Made by a program: the position numbers and the translations under genes
In this document: in pieces, positions 26,152 through 39,433 of the stretch
Position numbering within the stretch: the stretch's first letter is position 1
Layout of the letters: every line of letters starts with the position of its first letter
DNA from: Combretum micranthum
Lineage: Eukaryota; Streptophyta; Magnoliopsida; Myrtales; Combretaceae
Assembly: GCA_024138025.1 (NCBI GenBank)
Contig: JAMXBD010000209.1
Span: 62,001 to 126,000, forward strand
Direction of reading: 5' to 3'
DNA: 64,000 nucleotides
The notes under the pieces: model-generated
The model's input: only the letters and a program-made list of their open reading frames with translations
The model's database searches: none
Told to the model about the DNA's origin: nothing

Positions 26152-26820
26152 GAGTAAATTGTATGTACCTCCCTTGAGAACTTTCAAGTTGCACCATATA
26201 TCTTATAAGCTTTGAAAATTGCATAAACCTCCATTTTTTTTTTCAAAAGTCAATAAGTACACCCCTAAAAATCTGACTCAATGATAATATGTAAATGGTG
26301 TTTATTTGGTTTAACGTGCCATTACATATAATATATTTAATTAATAAAGGTTTCAAAAAACATTTAAAAAATTTAAATATTAAAGAATGAAAATTTTTCT
26401 ATTTCTTTTTTACCCTCCGATTATCATTTAAAGTGCAATTCTAATGAAAAAATTTATATTATATTTATTTTATACTAAAGTTTTAGAATAAGAAAAATGA
26501 TAATTAACCTTTTTTTATTCAAAAAATAATTTGTAAAAAACTATAATAAATAAATTTAAAATATATTTAAAAAGTATTTTTATTAAACATAATATGTAAT
26601 GACATGCTAATACAAACTTAGTAAAATTTACATATTATCATCATGTCATTTTTTAGTAATGTAAATGTTGAATTTTGAAAAAATGGGGTCCATGCAAGTT
26701 TTAAAGTTTTCAGGAGCGATTTGCCTAATTTACTTGTTTTAGAGTATAAGTGCTGACTTTTAAGAAACATGGAGATTCGTGCGATTTTAAAGTTTTTAGG
26801 GAAGACCGTGCAATTTACCA
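26152..26820. mobile_element. Non-autonomous Mutator-like element with 9-bp target duplication
   Basis: Flanked by perfect 9-bp repeats TTGTTTTTA at 26143-26151 and 26821-26829. The ends are inverted copies: GAGTAAATTGTATGTACC on the left, and TGGTAAATTGCACGG on the right read on the minus strand. Inverted similarity extends inward for roughly 190 bases, to ATTACATAT near 26320 and 26590, and the right arm has an extra internal repeat of the terminal sequence. It has no transposase frame. The 9-bp duplication and long inverted ends indicate the Mutator superfamily. Confidence 0.8.
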
Positions 26821-26829
26821 TTGTTTTTA

Positions 26830-28488
26830 TAATATCTCACTTTGTAGCTTTTTACCATCATTTTTATTACATGCTTTTATATGTTCGCCCTCATCTCATA
26901 CACACGTTCATATAATCAAAGAAAAGAGAGATATGGAAACATTGAAATTACAAAAGCAAAGAGGAGAAATAAGTATAGAAAGAAAGAAGTAATAATGTTA
27001 TATTTCGTGAGTTACTCTATTAAGGTGGAAATTATTAGTGAACTTGCTAATAGATAATATGAATGTGTGATCATAAATACGAAGAATCTAATTACAATAA
27101 TTTCATCAATCTATTTATTGATCTGAACTATAGTAATTGAAGTAATTTGAACTTATGCACAAATCAGTCAGTAGAAATTTGTGGTTTTTTCATAAATCAA
27201 ATTTTTTACAAGGTTAAATATCCTACTTGGTACTTGAATTTTATGCTATTATATGATGTTTAAAAATGTTAGTTTACTAGGTTGGTTATGGACCTAAATA
27301 AGGTGGTTAATGGTAAAAATAGGTTAAATTTAGGCAACTAATTATAAAGCTTCATACAATTAAGGTGGTTTTTTTTTTTTTTTTGCAAAAATGGGTAAAA
27401 TCTAAATAATAAATACACTTTTAAACTTTAGGTATTTAATTTTAAAATAAACAAAATCCAAGTAGGTAATGTGATAATTACCCTTCTCAAATATTCTAAA
27501 TTCCTATAACAATTTGCCTTTTTGTGATTCTTTGTCATTTTGAAAAGGGGGATAATATTAGATTCTTCAAGAATGTCTTGATAATAACAAATCATTAGAT
27601 CATGTGCAATGTAACAAATTTTTAAATGTAAATAAGCAAAACTTTACGACGCTAATTAGATTAAAAGTTGGAGAAAGCGAAAGCTTGATAGACTTTTTGA
27701 AGAGGAGAAGTTATAGAAGAAAACTTAAAGGGAACTTTAAAAATAAGTTTGTTAGAAGCCTAGGAAAAGCTCGGCTGAAGCCTGCTAGAGAATCAAGGGA
27801 AGCTTGGCAAAAGTGTGGTATCATATAGGTAAAGGCTTGGTAGAAAGCATTGACGAAACGATATGAGCTACTTTGGATGTTTCAATTATACAGATTGAAG
27901 ACTTAGCTCCACATATTAGATATATTTTCAAATTTATCTAATCATAACTTTACGATCAAATCTTTAAGAAAATTTAGATGAAAAGATATTCCATAACATT
28001 CGGCAAATTCAAGAATGGTAACAACCATATTTGAAGGACTTTTTATAAAAGTTGAAGTTGGAAAGTTTCATCAGTTCAAAGGAAAGCAACAAGCACAAAA
28101 ATCTGTTAAAGGATCATTCTAAGTTAGCGAAACATTATCTGTAAATAAAAAAGTTACTTGATGATGGCACGTGTAATACTTGCCATCTTATCAAGGTAGT
28201 TATGTAAATTCTAGAAATATTCTCTAGGCTTATTATTACATAAATAACATTCTAACATTGGGGCCTACGGCTGCTCATAATTAAAATGTGAGTTATGGTC
28301 CTTATTATCTTCTTGGACCACTATACTTTGTCCAACCCATTACACATCATTGTTTAAATCTAACTCATTTTTCTTGCTCAGCCAAGCACTCTAGCTAATC
28401 CAACAACAAAGTATGCAAGACATGGTGTTTCATCCTTTTTGACTGGCTCAACCAAACCCTAGCTCATATTCTAGTTTCTATATACTAG
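26830..28488. other. AT-rich intergenic DNA
   Basis: No gene is supported. A 74-codon open frame at 27604-27828 is Lys/Arg-rich and matches nothing I recognise. 28160-28260 has an LTR-like look (GTAAATTCTAGAAATATTC) without defined ends. Confidence 0.4.
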
Positions 28489-29155
28489 TGGCCCTAGTAT
28501 TACAAGTGTAAAAATAAAGCACTATGTCTACAAATATGCAAGGGCACTGGAACCCATTGTGAAAAAAAGATAAGTCTAGGATTTTTTATCTTTTATTTTT
28601 CCGCTTATGAAGTATTTATAAGTAGACTCTTGGTCAAGAAATGAATATAAATAAAAAAAATATATATATATTTTTACTTATAAACAGGTTTGTGGATATA
28701 GATACAAATCATATATAAATAAAAATCAAATAATAATTTCTACACAAGAAAAGAATTAGATTTTCTTTCCATAAAATAGGCTCACAATGTATATTATGCT
28801 TGTCAATCCCTTAAGCATATCAACTTGTTCTTTTTCCACCTCTCACCCTACCCTAATGTGGGGAAAAAAAATTCTTAAAGGCACACTCAATAACCTAAAT
28901 AATTTTGGTTTTAATTTAGGTTTACCTATATGATAAACAATTCTATACCATTAATAAATTATATAGGAGTCCATCTTATATTTAAAATTTTAATGTTAGG
29001 TTAAATCATCCATCCCTATGGATGCAGGCTTACAACTTAAAGCTCAAAATATTATTAGATCCCCTTAAGCAACATAGTAACTTTCAATTAATATTACCAC
29101 TTGTATCACAAATAAATCTTACAATACAAAATTGCCAGATTACTAAGTTAATGTG
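28489..29155. repeat. Dispersed repeat, also at 56651-58190
   Basis: Collinear with 56651-58190 after removing insertions from that copy: GGCCCTAGTATTACAAGTG here is split there by a solo-LTR-like insertion. Shared landmarks include CAAGGGCACT, TTTTCCGCTTATG and CACTTGTATCACAAATAAA. The sequence has no reading frame and its class is unknown. Confidence 0.7.
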
Positions 29156-29669
29156 AAATGCATCCTCAAGGACAATGGGAAAAATTGCATTTCTTTGTTG
29201 CATTTTAACATTAGCATTTATAATTTGAATTTCTTACTAAACATAAAGTCAAGTCAAAAGGGCAAGAAGTGCAGTCAGGAAGGCAAAGCGAAATTTTTTT
29301 CATTGTCCAACATGGAAATTAATGTTTTGGGAGCAAAAATTTTTCGCAAGGAGAATCATGAACCTTTTTTTTTTTTTTTTTTTTTGCCCTAATCATGAAC
29401 TAAATGAATAATAAAATTTTCACTAGTTCCTAAATAACTACTTTAGTCTATTCAATGATTTAGTATGATGTGGACACCAAATAGAAAGTTTCTAGAAATG
29501 CAGAGAAACACGATCATCTAAAGTCACATAAAAAAACAATAGAACAACATGTAATAACTCTTAACAAAATTAAAATTGTTGACATAATTTTCCAATGTCT
29601 AAAATTAGGTTCAACACTATCAATTCCTCATAGGAACAAGCCTCAGCACCCAAAAAAAAAAAAAAAATC

Positions 29670-30956
<1,287 letters not shown>

Positions 30957-31027
30957 GATTGCTGAAGAGAGATTTGTCCGGCTACTCGGCAAGCGGCTAC
31001 GTTGAAGAAGGTAACACAGGAAAGGAA

Positions 31028-31156
31028 AAACCCTAAACCTAAAATCTGTTCCCTTTTGATTTATGTATGCATACACGCACAGACTAGAGAGGGAGAGACA
31101 GGGCTTTTAGGTGCTGTTTTTTTGGGCCTTAATTTACAGGTTTTTTATGAGGCCCA
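31028..31156 (-). promoter_or_regulatory. RPS23-A promoter: telo-box and two site II motifs
   Basis: About 72 bases upstream of ATG lies AAACCCTAA (31028-31036), the telo-box typical of plant ribosomal-protein promoters. Two TGGGCC/GGCCCA site II elements follow at 31123-31128 and 31151-31156. In plants this pairing is the known signature of growth-linked co-regulation of translation genes. The motifs are seen directly; the regulation is inferred from family knowledge. Confidence 0.75.
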
Positions 31157-34100
31157 TATTGGTAGGTCATTAACTGGGATTTAAGAATTTGTATTTAAAA
31201 TACTTTGTTTTTTTAGTGAAATTTATCTAGTTTTGAAGTTTTTTCCCCCCCTCTGGCATGCCTGCAGAAGTTGTAATCATTTTGTCCTGTTTTATATCTT
31301 TCCAACCATATAGAGGCATTTATTCTTTTTTTTTTTAATATTTCCCTTAAGCTTAGTATATTTCAAGATAGGATATGAAAAATGGAAGTATAAAATATAG
31401 CATGGATTGATTAAAAGTGATTATATAGAGTTGCTATTAATTCAACATCATTTAATTTAAACGGGTCATTTCTTTCTTTTTATTATATTAATTTTATAGT
31501 AGCTAAGCTTTCATTTTTTTTTTTTTATGGCTAGCGTTATTATCTCTTGTATTTTATATGATATTGTACTTGTTGATGGTATAATATTGACCATAGGTCT
31601 CTCAATCCAAGTTTAGTGATCGAGCCTAACTTGTGTGAATGTAGATTAGTAGGTTTGCCCTATATCCACCATAACTGTTACTAATTGTCCACTCGCTCAT
31701 AATTCCATAACATACCTGATCGTCGAGCATCAATAAACTATAAGTAACCTTCTTCTTTTCATGAAAATGATGTCGCTTGGACTCCCATCACTATACTCAT
31801 TAATTATCTTTGAAAAAATATGTTTGTTGACTTAAACATCGGAGGCTACATTAGATCCAACCTCGGTGTGCTACTAATTATGTTATGTTTTGCATATGCA
31901 TTATTTATAGAACCCAGTTCAAATTTTCTATATTCATCTTTCACCAGATTGGTTATGCTTAGGTTCCATGTGGATAATAAATCCACAAGAGATTGCAATT
32001 ACAATTTTTCATAACTTATTTCTATAGTTATGGTATGGTATATCGTCTCTATGATATATTCCCACATCACAAAACCTATATGCTAATACACGCAAGGTAT
32101 GAATTATAGGCTATTCCATACATACCTTATAGCAATTATTAATCGATGACAATAGTGTTATTATATCTCTATTTCTAAATTATAAGTTATATAAAAAAGA
32201 AAAATTAATGAACGCATAAACAATTTAAAATAAATACAAATATTATGGTAAATAACTAACAATTTTAATGTCATCGCTCATAGTATTGGTACAAACAGTA
32301 TGCATATAGAACTATGAACTAGGAATGTGAAATTAAATGCAAAGAATTACCGGTAGCTGGAGTGAAAATGTGCATGCTTACTAATTTTTTTATAGAAAGT
32401 ATGTTAATGAAATTTTATCTTGGAATTTTATATATATTATAAAAAATGTCGTGAAAAAATTTACAAGTATCAGTGTATCCCATATTTTATGGATTTTACA
32501 ATTACAGGTTTTATGAGTAATACAGGGTGGATTAAGGGTCAAAAATCTAGAAATCTACACCTACATGCTGGATACTAACCAATACGATCTCATACGTCAC
32601 GTATAATATATTTGCTTGTCCCTTTTCATTAGATTATCCCTTTTTAAGTTATTTATTTTTGGTAAAAGACAACAATCATCCATTGGATTTTCTTTTCTCA
32701 TTTTCCATATGTGCTTGTCAACAAAGATTATATTAATTTTTATAATTCAATAAGAAAAGGATTTTATTTTTTTTCTTTTTTATAATTTAAATTAAGAGAT
32801 GTATAGATGTAAGATTGTTTACCCAAATTATTATCTATGTAAAAGCTAGGGGTGAAAGGGGTAATTTTGTCGTATAGGGTATTCACTTGAACTCTACTTG
32901 ACCGAGTTTGTTTCAGATGGGTATTAAGAATCAATGGGGAGATTCTTAGTATAAGGTTTTTGGAACTTGCTCCATAGAGTATGTTATTGGTATGAGAACT
33001 CCATAGGGTACACTGTATCCATTCTATAAAAATTATATAAAATAACATAAACAATAGAATAGTACTATTTGTTTCTAGTAATTTTTAGTTAACATCAATA
33101 TTATTTTTTTTCCACTTATATGTATCTTTTATGTGAAATCTTCATTGCCAAATTTTTTTATTCATTACCTTAAATCCCCATAATAATTATACAGAGAAGT
33201 ATTATAATTTTTAAATTCTCACTTTTATTGTATGTTTTTGTAAATGGCATAATGTTATCTATACACTCTTTCGTGTTCTCTTTTAATTTTTATTTTAATA
33301 TCATTTCGGTATACAAGATAAATGAAACTTGCACGCAAAACTCTGGATTTGTAAATAATCTATCAACATAGAAACTATTTTTTGAAGTGTTTATAATTGC
33401 TTAAACTAATTGTACTAATCTTTTAAAGCAATTTCAAAAGACATAATGCCGATTATTAAAGAGACATGTCTTTTGACATGGATGTAATTTTTGGAATAGT
33501 TGTTTCTGCTATATAATTGATGTAATATCATGCAATCTTGAATTATGGTGTTTTGACTGCCATTTTCAAATGGCATATTATTTTATTAAAATATGACATG
33601 AATATTGATATATATAGGTTATATGAAAAGACATAGTAGTGATTGTGTTGTATTTATCATGATATAATTATTTTTACTTTTATACATCTTCAACATATTA
33701 TGATATTTGTATATTTTTAATAATGTTATCTAATCACTCATTATGTTTTATTTTATTACTTGTGCCTTTTTATTAATTACAGTTAATTACTTTTATTTAA
33801 TTTTTTACAGTGGTTAAAAAAAATTTATAATAGTTAAAGGAACTGTGACTTTTAATTTTTGCATGAAAGAATTGTAATGTTTGCATAACATGGTATTAAA
33901 TGATATAACTCTTGATATATAATATTAAATTTGTACAAATTAAAAGATTACAACTTTTTCCACATAATATTAGATATAATATATAACATAATTAATATAT
34001 ACTATAATTTAAATGATTACATATAGTGCCAACACATAATATATAATGAAAATAATAAATACGTATAATATTATAATTAATTCATCTATTCACATCGTTA

Positions 34101-34687
34101 AAATGTTAATTATGGTAATCTTTCAAAAAAAATTTAATAGTTCTTTTAATATTGTATTCACAAAAATAAATCCATATATAATATGATAGTTTATTATCTT
34201 TGTTATTATAGTTCCTTTATAATCTTAATAATGTACTTTTTTGGTCTTTTTTTAGTGATATATTTATATTGTTAATTTTTTATAAAAAAATTGAATTTTA
34301 TATTTAATTTTATTAGAAAATGTTTTATTATTGTACCTTTTTGTCCTAATTTTTGTTATTTTTCCTTTTCATTATAACTATTTTACTTTCTTATCTCAAG
34401 TGTTACCTCTTTGAAAATTTTTAATAGTTAACCATTATACCTTTTTGTTCCAACCACCTCTTTAAAAATTTCTAATAATTGTTGAAGTTCATCAACTAAT
34501 ATATCATATATATATTGTTTTAACCATTGTATCTTTTGGTTTTAACCATTTTAAAAAAAATTGCTTTTTTATTCATTCTAATTTACTATTATTATACATT
34601 TTCATTCTAATTATTGTACCTTTTTTTTATTTCAAGTGTCACCTATTTGAATATTTCTAATAGTCTTTTTCTTTTTTAGTGGGTTAA
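31157..34687. other. AT-rich DNA with LTR debris and low-complexity repeats
   Basis: No gene is supported. 31720-31890 contains TGACTTAAACATCGGAGGC followed by CCTCGGTG, which resembles LTR sequence of some Ty3/gypsy elements. 34330-34640 repeats a TAATAGTTAACCATTATACC-like module about every 100 bases; the same module resumes at 38370, beyond the solo LTR. Confidence 0.4.
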
Positions 34688-37600
34688 TGAAATGACCAAA
34701 ATCTCTATATATATTAGAAACTGAGTTTAGATAGATTTGGATAAGTTAAATGAATCATATGATATAATTCGACAAGTTGAAATAATTAGATTAGTAAATA
34801 ATTAAGTTGAATTTGAGATTTTAAATTCCTAAAATCTCTAAACATGTCATTAAAATGTTTAGAGGATTCATAAACCTTTAATCTATAGCCAAAATATAAA
34901 TTCCTAAATCTTTGTAAAATTTGAGTTCATTTGCTTGTATCAAAATATCAGTTCTTAAACCTAAACTCAAATTAAATATCTTTTTATCTAAAATAGATTC
35001 CTAAATTAGGTTCTTATTTTAAGTTCTTAATTTCTAACCTAATGGTTCTAAAATCATTTCGTAAATATTTCTAGAACTAAAGATATTGATATGATAGTTC
35101 TAAACTTGTACTTAAATCCTAAAATATCCTAAATAAACCCTATCTTTTCTTTTTACTTTTTCCTTCTCCTACCATTCCTTTTCTTTTATTATTTACGTTT
35201 TCTTTCTCTTCTTCCTTTCCTTCTTCTTATTCTTCCTCTTTCTCTATCAAAATTCAATACATGAATCTCAATTTCGAAGAGAAAAGGAGAAATCAAACTA
35301 GAAGATGAGATAGAAGAAGAGAAACCAAGTAGAAGTAGCTCCAACAAGAAGAAAGAAGAGAAGTTTCATGTCTTCCAAAAGGTAAGTATATGGTTTATAT
35401 TGTTTTGTTTATAGTTTATGAGTTTATATATATTGCTTTGATTTTGAATTGAACTAGAAGTGCTATTTACATTTATATATATTGGATTAATGTTGTTGGA
35501 AGTTGAGTTGTGATGAAGAAGATGATGAATAGTGAAGTTGAGTTTTGTTGAAGTAGTTGGAGTTATTTGATGTTGTTGAATGAGTGTAGAAGTGTTGTTT
35601 AGACTTGATATGAGTGATATATAGCTTTTATGAAGTTTTGATTGAATTAGAATGTGTAAAAGTTTGATAAAATGAAGTTTGAAAAACAAGAAAATTTGTA
35701 ACTCAGGGGAAACCATGAATCATGGGCATGATTAAGACCTTGGTAGGCTCGGGTTAGACAATTTTAGGCAATCATGGGCATGATTTTTAACTCAGAAGTG
35801 GTTTTTTGCAAACTTTCTCACAATCACGGCTATGATCCATGCCATGCTAGGTTGGGTTGGTCACAAAACTTTGAAACTCAACAATCACAGGTGTGATTCA
35901 TAGTGTGGAAGTCATTTTATAACAACTTTCCAACAGTCACGGTCGTGACCTAGGTCTGGTTAGCCTCGGATACGAAATTCCCTAATGCGATGATGTTTTG
36001 TAATTTATTCATAACTTTTTCATCCGATCTTGTATTTAGGTGATTCAAGTTGCATTGGAAATCTTAAAAAGAGATCTACAATTTTCATGTTTTGAGTTTT
36101 TACAAATTCAAAAAGTATCAATGCTTAAATTTTACTTCTTTTCAGCTGATATATTTTCCAAACAAAGTCAAAACTTGTATTTGCTTTCTAAATGTTTGTT
36201 GTTAAGTGTAAATGAATCTTTTTGAGCTAAAATAAGATAGATAAGTGATATTTGGTGTGCTAAGTGAGTTAATTGATGTAATTAAACATGGGTTAAGTAG
36301 ATTTATAAATTTAACAAATAATTAGATTAAATCTAAAAATTAGTTATAAAATGAACTTAGTTAGCAAACCTAGGTTCAACTTGACTAAATGAACTTGAAT
36401 GAAACAAAGTGGATTAGATTGTTTAACTTTGATGAATTTTGGCTAAGTTTAAGTTAATGTAAGCTCGAATTGACAATGATCTTAGATATATAATGAATTA
36501 GTAATTAATCTAAGTCCAACTTAGCTTAATGAACTTTACTAAGCTAAAATGAATTAGATTGTCTAAGTTTAATCAACTTGACTTAGAAAATGAATCAAAT
36601 AACTAATTCTAATCAATTTGGTTAAGGTTAAGCTAAAATGGATCAATAGCTAATAATTAGCTTAGATGAATGAATTAGGATGATCTTTGAATAATATGGG
36701 GAATATGTTGTTTCAAATGTGTGTTTACTTGGAAAATGAATGTTTTTGGTATATGAATTCCTTGTTGATGCTTTTGTAATAAAACACTATAAATAAAGAG
36801 AAAAGAAATTCTTTGACAGACAAAGGACTGTCCATATTTTGGTGTGGCGATCTTCACAGCCATAGTGGGGTTCCAAGTTAGTGTCTGATCAAATAGGATT
36901 AATAAAAGTTTGAGAAAGTGGATGATTAGTTTAGTTTAGTTTCTTATACGATTTCTTTCCCTAACAGAAGTGGAAATCTAATTTATCTTCTGGATTATCT
37001 TCTAAAATTCCTTCCGAGGCTATGTTTGGATTTTATTCAAGGTACGCAGTAACTTACGTGTTGGATGTTAGGATAGGCATCTTAAACGGACTAAGAACTT
37101 AAACTCGGCCTAATAATTGTTTGAATTGGTTGTCTATTTTTCCGTTTAAATCTATTTCTACCCTGAGATGGCAGTTCGATATCAGGTCCAAGGAGCGGCA
37201 TTTTGCTCAGATTGGGGGCACGGTAGTTATAGGCGCTTAGGCCACCCCTGTTATAATGCAGCCATTGGAAGGTGAACCTAGACGAGATTGAGATGGTTAC
37301 TGAGGGAGGCGAGGCAATGACTTTCATAAGTGGTACGGCGGATAGTCGATGGGGTAATTGGTATCGGCGTAACATTTGCTTGAACTTGGAGGGAAATCTC
37401 ATGGTTTAGTTCAACGTTTATGGGAATGATGAACTATATTCATGTTGTGGACTGAGTTTAACTAGAGTCGGGTAACGGTTGAGAACCCTAGATGAGACTA
37501 TTATTTCTCGTTTTCAGATATATCATCTAGGAGATATAAGTATGTAGGCTGCTTATATCAACCCCCTGAGTGTCGTGATCGTTACTCAGGTTCCCGCGCT

Positions 37601-38368
37601 ATCCTTGTTGTCCGGAGTTTGAATACTCCATGCTATATGTTACTTTAAAGAAAAGATAATAATCCATTATTGATGCATTGCATTTAGTTAAGCTTGCGTG
37701 TCACTTCGTGTATGATTGTGATACTGTGTACTGAGCTTCGGCTCATTCTTATTGTTTTGTTCTTTTTACAAGTATTATTTTAATGAAGATGGTGACGATG
37801 AGATGATTGAGGATAATGTTGATGTTGTTGAGTTGTTATGGTTGATGTTGTTGTTGTTGATGATGATTGATGTGATGATGCTTGACTCGGGTTTTGGGCG
37901 ATTATGATGATTCTGAGAGAATTTATAGATAAGTGAAGTGAGTAGGAGCGTGGATGTAGTTTAGTTATTTTATTTATTTTTTTCTATTTATTTAGTGAGA
38001 ATTAGATTTATTTACAAATTGTAATTCTTTTAATGGGGCTTGTTAATGCCCATATGCTTTATAAATGAAGATCTATCTTTAAGAGTAGATTAATGAATGT
38101 TTTTATAAAGTTTTGTTTCTTAGAAAATTGGCCTGCTCTGTAGGGAGTAGAGTTTTATATATGATTTTAATAAATTGTTTTCCACCGCTAAATCTAGTTG
38201 TTGCCATAATCTAATTGAATGATTTCATAATCTAAAATTGAGTAGCAATGTCCAACATAAACAAAATCTTTTAAAGAAAGTCTTAGCGTGTAATACTTTA
38301 AAGTATTATACGTGGCAGTAGCGCCTTAGGTTATTTAATTAGTTGAATTAAATTTTTGGAGCGTTACA
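34688..38368 (+). mobile_element. Probable solo LTR, about 3.7 kb, Ty3/gypsy-like
   Basis: It starts TGAAATGACCAAAATC (expected form TGTAACGACC) and ends GGAGCGTTACA. The flanking five bases are GTTAA and GGTAA, a 4/5 target duplication. The low-complexity module at 34640 resumes at 38370, showing an insertion. Internal marks fit a long LTR: a palindrome array at 35718-35950, CATAACTTTTTCATCCGATC at 36010, TACTGAGCTTCGGCTCATT at 37729 and GGCAGTAGCGCCTTAGG at 38315. No primer-binding site, gag or pol is present, so a solo LTR fits best. Confidence 0.6.
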
Positions 38369-38584
38369 GGTAATATTTCTAATAGCTAACCATTGTACCT
38401 TTTGGTTTCAATCACCTTTTTAAAAATTGCTAATAGTTATTGTAGTTTATGCGCAAGTATATCATAGTTTTTTATTTTAATTGTTGTAACTTTTGGTTAT
38501 AATCATTTTAAAATATGGTCTTTTTAGAAATTTCTAATAATTGTCAATTAGTTGTCTTGCATTTATTCATAAAACATAAATATT

Positions 38585-38614
38585 TATTTGCACATTGCGC
38601 AGGCTCGGAACTAG
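38585..38614 (+). mobile_element. Helitron-like 3' end
   Basis: GCACATTGCGCAGGCTCGG followed by AACTAG and then T resembles the common plant Helitron terminus: a short hairpin, then CTAG before a host T. The matching 5' end was not located; the AT-rich module DNA on both sides of the solo LTR is probably the body. Confidence 0.4.
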
Positions 38615-38984
38615 TTTATATAAAATTAGTGTCACTTATTTGTCAAAAATATAACACAGGTCATATGTTTGCAAATTAGACATAACACAGGTCATGTGTT
38701 TGCATGTCATATTTTTGTAATTAACCTTTTTTTCTTTTTAAAATAAATTAAAATTATATATTGGAAAAGGAGTTTAATATAATTGTATTGAACTCTTATC
38801 TTAAAGAGAATTTTTTTTTGTAATTTAAACTCGTTTTCACTAATTATAGGTTTATGTTCAATTGAGTGATATTTTATAATTTTTCATTAAAATATTTTTT
38901 TTATGGATCACTAACTCTATTTCTCTTCTTTTCCTTTTATTTTCTTCATAACTTGCCAAATTTATAATAAACATTTTACTTATT

Positions 38985-39310
38985 TCCATTTCTTTGATTT
39001 CTCTTTTTACTCATTTCTTTCCTTTGGTCAAACACAATATTAATATTCACACTTTCCATTTCCTTGACTTCTCTTTCCACTTATTTCTCTCCCTTGGTTA
39101 AATATATCATTAATATTCACACTTTCCATTTCTTTGACTTCTTTTTCCACTCATTTATTTCCTTTGGTCAGAAACACAACCATTAATATTCACACTTTCC
39201 ATTTCCTTGATTTCTATTTCCACTCATTAATATTCACACCTTCCATTTTCTTGATTTCCCTTTTCACTCATTTATTTCCCTAGGTCAAACACAACATTAA
39301 TATTCACACT
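38985..39310. repeat. Tandem repeat, about 70-bp unit, upstream of copy 2
   Basis: Five imperfect units begin with CCATTT near 38986, 39056, 39126, 39199 and 39242. Each carries CTTTGACTTCTC-like, CTTTGGTCAAACACA-like and TTAATATTCACAC segments. The last unit is short. The array sits about 120 bases before the copy-2 start codon and is not expanded in front of copy 1. Confidence 0.85.
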
Positions 39311-39433
39311 TAATAAACCAACACTCACTTATATTTTATAAAAAACCGCTGCTTTCTTCAAACTTCAAAAATACTCTCTCTTTCTCTCTCTAAAACCATA
39401 TGGATTGCAATTCAGACCTGTTGATTTGGTGGA

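Noticed and set aside
26618..26821. 67-codon minus-strand open frame
   Set aside because: It lies inside the inverted arm of the MULE-type element.
35366..35716. 116-codon minus-strand open frame
   Set aside because: Low-complexity Ser/Thr/Asn-rich frame opposite GATGAA/GTTGAA-like repeats inside the solo LTR.
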